Assembly: GCF_022414535.1 (NCBI RefSeq)
Contig: NZ_JADWYM010000013.1
Coordinates: 62,001 to 126,000 of the forward strand
Direction: 5' to 3'
Length of the DNA stretch: 64,000 bases
DNA from: Streptomyces sp. MUM 2J
GTDB lineage: Bacteria > Actinomycetota > Actinomycetes > Streptomycetales > Streptomycetaceae
Position numbers and translations under genes: made by a program. Of this stretch, positions 61,275-64,000 are shown piece by piece (position 1 is the first letter of the stretch; each line of letters begins with the position of its first letter). Under the pieces are notes generated by a model, which was not told where the DNA came from, ran no database searches, and was given only the letters and a program-made list of their open reading frames with translations.

Positions 61275-62879
61275 TCACCGCGCTCCGGCCAGCCAGCGCT
61301 GCTCCTGGCGGCCGTCGGCCCCGCGCAGTGCCACACCGTCGTCGTACCCCGTGGGCGCGACGGCGGTCGCCGGTGCGATGTCCGGCCGGATCACGCCCTC
61401 CCCGTCCACCGTGAACCGCAGGTTCCGCCCGTTGCGGCCGTCCAGGGACGAGCACGTCCAGATGCCCACCCCGCGGTCCACGTCGCCCCGGCTGTCCAGG
61501 CAGTAGTCGGGATCGGCGTACGACTGGAGCGCGTCGCGCCCGGCGTCGTACCGCCAGCGCTGGGTGGGGGAGGAGGTGCAGGGCGCGGTGATCACGTCCG
61601 TCCCCTTGCCGAACCAGCCGTCCCGGACGTCCAGGCACCGGCCCGTGGCGGCGTTCACCACCTGCGCGTACGTGCCGTCCGGCGGCCGCGCGGCGGGAGC
61701 GGGCGTCGGGGTCGGCCGGGGGCTCGTGGTCCGTGTGGGTGCCGGTGTCGGTGTCGGTGTCGGCGTCGCCGTGCGGGACGGCGACGGGGACGGCGAGGGG
61801 GACGGAGACGCGGACGAGCGGGAAGCGGAGGGTGCCGGCGACGAGGCGGGCACCACCCGTGACGGCCCGCCGGCGGCCGGAGCGACCGCGGCCGACGTCT
61901 GCTGCTGCTCCGCCCGGCCGGGCGTCAGCAGCAGTACCAGCAGTGGTGCGAGGGCCACTCCCAGCGCCGCCGAGGCCAGGGCGACGCGGCGGGAGGGGCG
62001 CCAGGGGCTCTCCGCCGGCCGGGGGGCGCCGGCCGGCGGCGCGGGGTCGCGACGCTGCGCGTAGGCCGCCCCCGCCCAGGCCAGCAGCCCCTCGGCCAGG
62101 GCCGTGCGCGGCGTGTCCCGCAGGTCGCGCAGCTCCTGCCGGGCCGCCGTGCAGTGGCCGCAGCGGGTCATGTGCGCCTGGAGGTCGGTGCTGTGGCGTG
62201 GGCCGTCCGGCCGCACCGACTGCTCGATCAGGCGGCGGAAGTCCGCGCAGTGGGGGTCGGGCGAGGCGGCCAGGCGGTACCGCAGGCAGGCCTGGGCCAG
62301 GCCGTTCAGCGCGGATGTGGTGCCGTACGCCACGTCCGCCGGGTCGGCTCCCAGCAGCAGCGCCGTGCGCTCGGCCGGTTCCTGTTCCAGCACGGCGTAC
62401 CAGATCAGCCCCTGGACGCGGGCCGGGAGGGACTCGAACGCCTTCAGCATGGGGGACGCGGGCATCTCGCCCGTGGTGCTCAGGACCAGCAGCAGACCCG
62501 GGTCCAGGCCCCGGGCCCGCTCGTCCCGCGCCCAGGTGCCCGCCGCCCGTGCCACCGACCGCAGCAGGTGGTGCCGCCAGGGCACCGGCGGGTCGATGCC
62601 GCGGGCGGTCTGCTTCGCCGCCCGGGTGAAGACCTCCGACGCCAGCTGTCGTGCCGAGGAGTCGCTCGCGGCGCACAGGCGCGCGTAGCCGAGGACCCGT
62701 TCGTGGTGCCGGCGGCGCAGCTCGCGCAGGGCCGGGTAGGCGGTGGCGGTGCGGGAGCGCAGCATGTCCGCCAGGTGGGCGTCGCTGAGTTCCTCGTACG
62801 GTGCCGCACCGTCGTCGTTCGAGGCATACACCGAGTCCTCGGTCTTCCCGGTTCGCTCGGTTCCCTCGGCCCGCGCCAT
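61275..62879 (-). CDS. Sigma-like / zinc-finger / single-TM / ricin-lectin fusion protein
   Basis: 534 residues, several distinct parts. Residues ~35-100 (YPALRELRRRHHERVLGYAR, ASEVFTRAAKQ) resemble sigma region 2 of ECF sigma factors, and ~145-200 (ESLPARVQGLIWYAVLEQ, GADPADVAYGTTSAL) resemble region 4. HMTRCGHCTAA (~237) is the His-x3-Cys-x2-Cys of anti-sigma zinc fingers. A TM lies at ~300-320. A Pro/Thr/Ser linker (~335-410) leads to a ricin-type beta-trefoil (~412-534) with GRCLDVRD, TQRWRYD, DYCLDSRG and EQRWLAG. So a cytoplasmic sigma/anti-sigma-like half is linked to an outside sugar-binding half. ATG 62879 has GGAGG upstream. It lies between hutI and the sigma factor gene, convergent with hutI. 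Confidence 0.75.
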   Translation of the reverse strand: MARAEGTERTGKTEDSVYASNDDGAAPYEELSDAHLADMLRSRTATAYPALRELRRRHHERVLGYARLCAASDSSARQLASEVFTRAAKQTARGIDPPVPWRHHLLRSVARAAGTWARDERARGLDPGLLLVLSTTGEMPASPMLKAFESLPARVQGLIWYAVLEQEPAERTALLLGADPADVAYGTTSALNGLAQACLRYRLAASPDPHCADFRRLIEQSVRPDGPRHSTDLQAHMTRCGHCTAARQELRDLRDTPRTALAEGLLAWAGAAYAQRRDPAPPAGAPRPAESPWRPSRRVALASAALGVALAPLLVLLLTPGRAEQQQTSAAVAPAAGGPSRVVPASSPAPSASRSSASPSPSPSPSPSRTATPTPTPTPAPTRTTSPRPTPTPAPAARPPDGTYAQVVNAATGRCLDVRDGWFGKGTDVITAPCTSSPTQRWRYDAGRDALQSYADPDYCLDSRGDVDRGVGIWTCSSLDGRNGRNLRFTVDGEGVIRPDIAPATAVAPTGYDDGVALRGADGRQEQRWLAGAR

Positions 62880-63102
62880 CCCCGCCTCCCCCGTGTCCTG
62901 CAACAACCCGGCCCGGCAGCCCGGTTACCGGTCGGTTGGGGGGTGACCGTAGTGCATGGTGGTGGATGTGGGGATCCTGCGGAAGACGTTTCCTGCGGTA
63001 ACCCCGCGATCGGTCTCCGTCACGCACATCGCCCGGCACTCCGCCGACATGCCGTCGTGGTGACGCGCCGTCGGGACACGGAGTACCGGGCGAGAGGCGG
63101 TC

Positions 63103-63972
63103 TCACTCCTCGACCGTGAGCCCCTTGCGCAGTCTCACCAGGGTCCGGGTGAGCAGGCGGGAGACGTGCATCTGGGAGATGCCCAGTTCCTCGCCGATCT
63201 CCGACTGGGTCATCCCCGCGACGAACCGGAGGGAGAGGATCTTCCGGTCGCGGGGCGGGAGTTCGGCGATCAGCGGCTTCAACGACTCCACGTACTCGAT
63301 CCCTTCGAGCCCGTGGTCCTCGTACCCGATGCGGTCGGCGAGGGCGCCCTCCGCGTCGTCCTCCTCCGGCTGCGCGTCCAGGGAGGAGGCGGTGTAGGCG
63401 TTGGAGGCGGCCATGCCCTCCACCACCTCGTCGTTGCTGAGGCCCAGGCGCTCGGCCAGTTCCGTGACCGTGGGGGCGCGGTCCAGCTGCTGGGCCAGCT
63501 CGTCGCCGGCCTTCGCCAGGTCCAGGCGCAGTTCCTGAAGTCGGCGCGGTACGCGCACGGACCACGAGGTGTCGCGGAAGAAGCGCTTGATCTCGCCGAT
63601 GATGGTCGGCATCGCGAAGGTGGGGAACTCCACGCCACGGGAGAGCTCGAAGCGGTCGATCGCCTTGATGAGGCCGATCGTGCCGACCTGGACGATGTCC
63701 TCCATCGGCTCGCTGCGGGAGCGGAAGCGGGAGGCGGCGAACTTGACCAGGGCGAGGTTCAGCTCGACGAGCGTGTTGCGGACGTACGCGTACTCGTGGG
63801 TCCCTTCCTCAAGGGACTCGAGCCGCTCGAAGAGGGTCTTGGACAGGGCCCGGGCGTCCACGGGGCCCACCTCGTCGAAGGGGGGTATCTCCGGAAGACC
63901 GGCAAGAATGTCGTCCGCTGGGGGTGTCGACGTCGCTGTACGGGTATGCGAGGCGTCGAGCCGGGGTGACAT
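63103..63972 (-). CDS. sigI: SigB/SigF/SigG-type RNA polymerase sigma factor
   Basis: 289 residues. Region 2 is ELNLALVKFAASRF and DIVQVGTIGLIKAIDRFELS, then region 3 with RRLQELRLDLAKAGDELAQQ, and region 4 with ELPPRDRKILSLRFVAGM and SQSEIG-like recognition (MTQSEIGEELGISQMHVSRL). This is the stress/sporulation type normally held by an anti-sigma factor; the partner genes would lie outside the window. By order next to the hut and ricin genes it looks like S. coelicolor sigI, from memory. ATG 63972 has GGAGG five bases upstream; ATG 63996 would add eight residues but no ribosome site. Confidence 0.9.
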   Translation of the reverse strand: MSPRLDASHTRTATSTPPADDILAGLPEIPPFDEVGPVDARALSKTLFERLESLEEGTHEYAYVRNTLVELNLALVKFAASRFRSRSEPMEDIVQVGTIGLIKAIDRFELSRGVEFPTFAMPTIIGEIKRFFRDTSWSVRVPRRLQELRLDLAKAGDELAQQLDRAPTVTELAERLGLSNDEVVEGMAASNAYTASSLDAQPEEDDAEGALADRIGYEDHGLEGIEYVESLKPLIAELPPRDRKILSLRFVAGMTQSEIGEELGISQMHVSRLLTRTLVRLRKGLTVEE

Positions 63973-64000
63973 GATGTCCTCCATCGTTCTCGGCATATGG

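Overview
The window is high-GC actinobacterial chromosome and almost certainly a Streptomyces. G or C sits in most third codon positions, GTG and TTG starts are common, and -10 elements of the TAGGCT type recur. Genes typical of the genus are present: bldA tRNA-Leu(UAA), two resuscitation-promoting-factor-like hydrolases, divIC, and an ATPase / XRE-DUF5753 / DUF397 triad. From memory, the gene order (hut - divIC - eno - rpfA - P450 - mfd) matches the core of the S. coelicolor chromosome, so most of this is vertically inherited backbone with small accessory patches.

Layout. 1-4278 is a polymorphic-toxin-like locus: a YwqJ-type deaminase (partial), an HNH nuclease fused to a SUKH domain, and an Imm35-like / Pro-Gly-rich / deaminase-like / SUKH-4 fusion. 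4469-10839 holds a DivIVA-like coiled-coil protein, an MFS exporter and a LolCDE/MacB-type ABC cassette. 11161-16811 holds mfd, a secreted HNH lipoprotein and a tandem-repeat secreted protein. 17029-22079 holds an orphan HTH-HsdM-HsdS methylase, a very large imperfect palindrome (19197-19361), and a membrane protein with a Ser/Thr kinase. 22091-23381 is a decayed regulatory triad. 23675-33386 is the conserved run: SurA-like lipoprotein, MazG, P450, two Rpf/LysM hydrolases (rpfA behind a ydaO-type c-di-AMP riboswitch), enolase, DivIC, DUF501 and Ppx/GppA.

33831-40218 holds type II NADH dehydrogenase behind a Rex-like operator, a cyclopropane-fatty-acid-synthase-like methyltransferase, and a second ABC cassette in the opposite orientation to the first. 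bldA lies at 40635-40718. 41195-48508 holds a Bax-inhibitor-like protein, small hypothetical proteins, a thiolase, an SGNH hydrolase and cystathionine beta-synthase. 49108-55554 holds a membrane protein, an RpiR regulator, a roadblock/LC7 cluster and a PLP decarboxylase. 55705-61110 is the histidine-utilisation operon (hutU, M20 amidohydrolase, hutF, hutI), with an inverted repeat set in its promoter. The right end carries a sigma-like / zinc-finger / TM / ricin-lectin fusion and a SigB/F/G-type sigma factor (sigI-like).

The least expected structure is the 165-bp palindrome after the methylase gene. Of its 64 outer pairs, 46 are Watson-Crick, and 15 of the other 18 are C.A or A.C on the + strand. 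A minus-strand RNA would turn all 15 into G.U pairs. All coordinates, motifs and pair counts were read by eye. Family names rest on recognised motifs, not on a database search.
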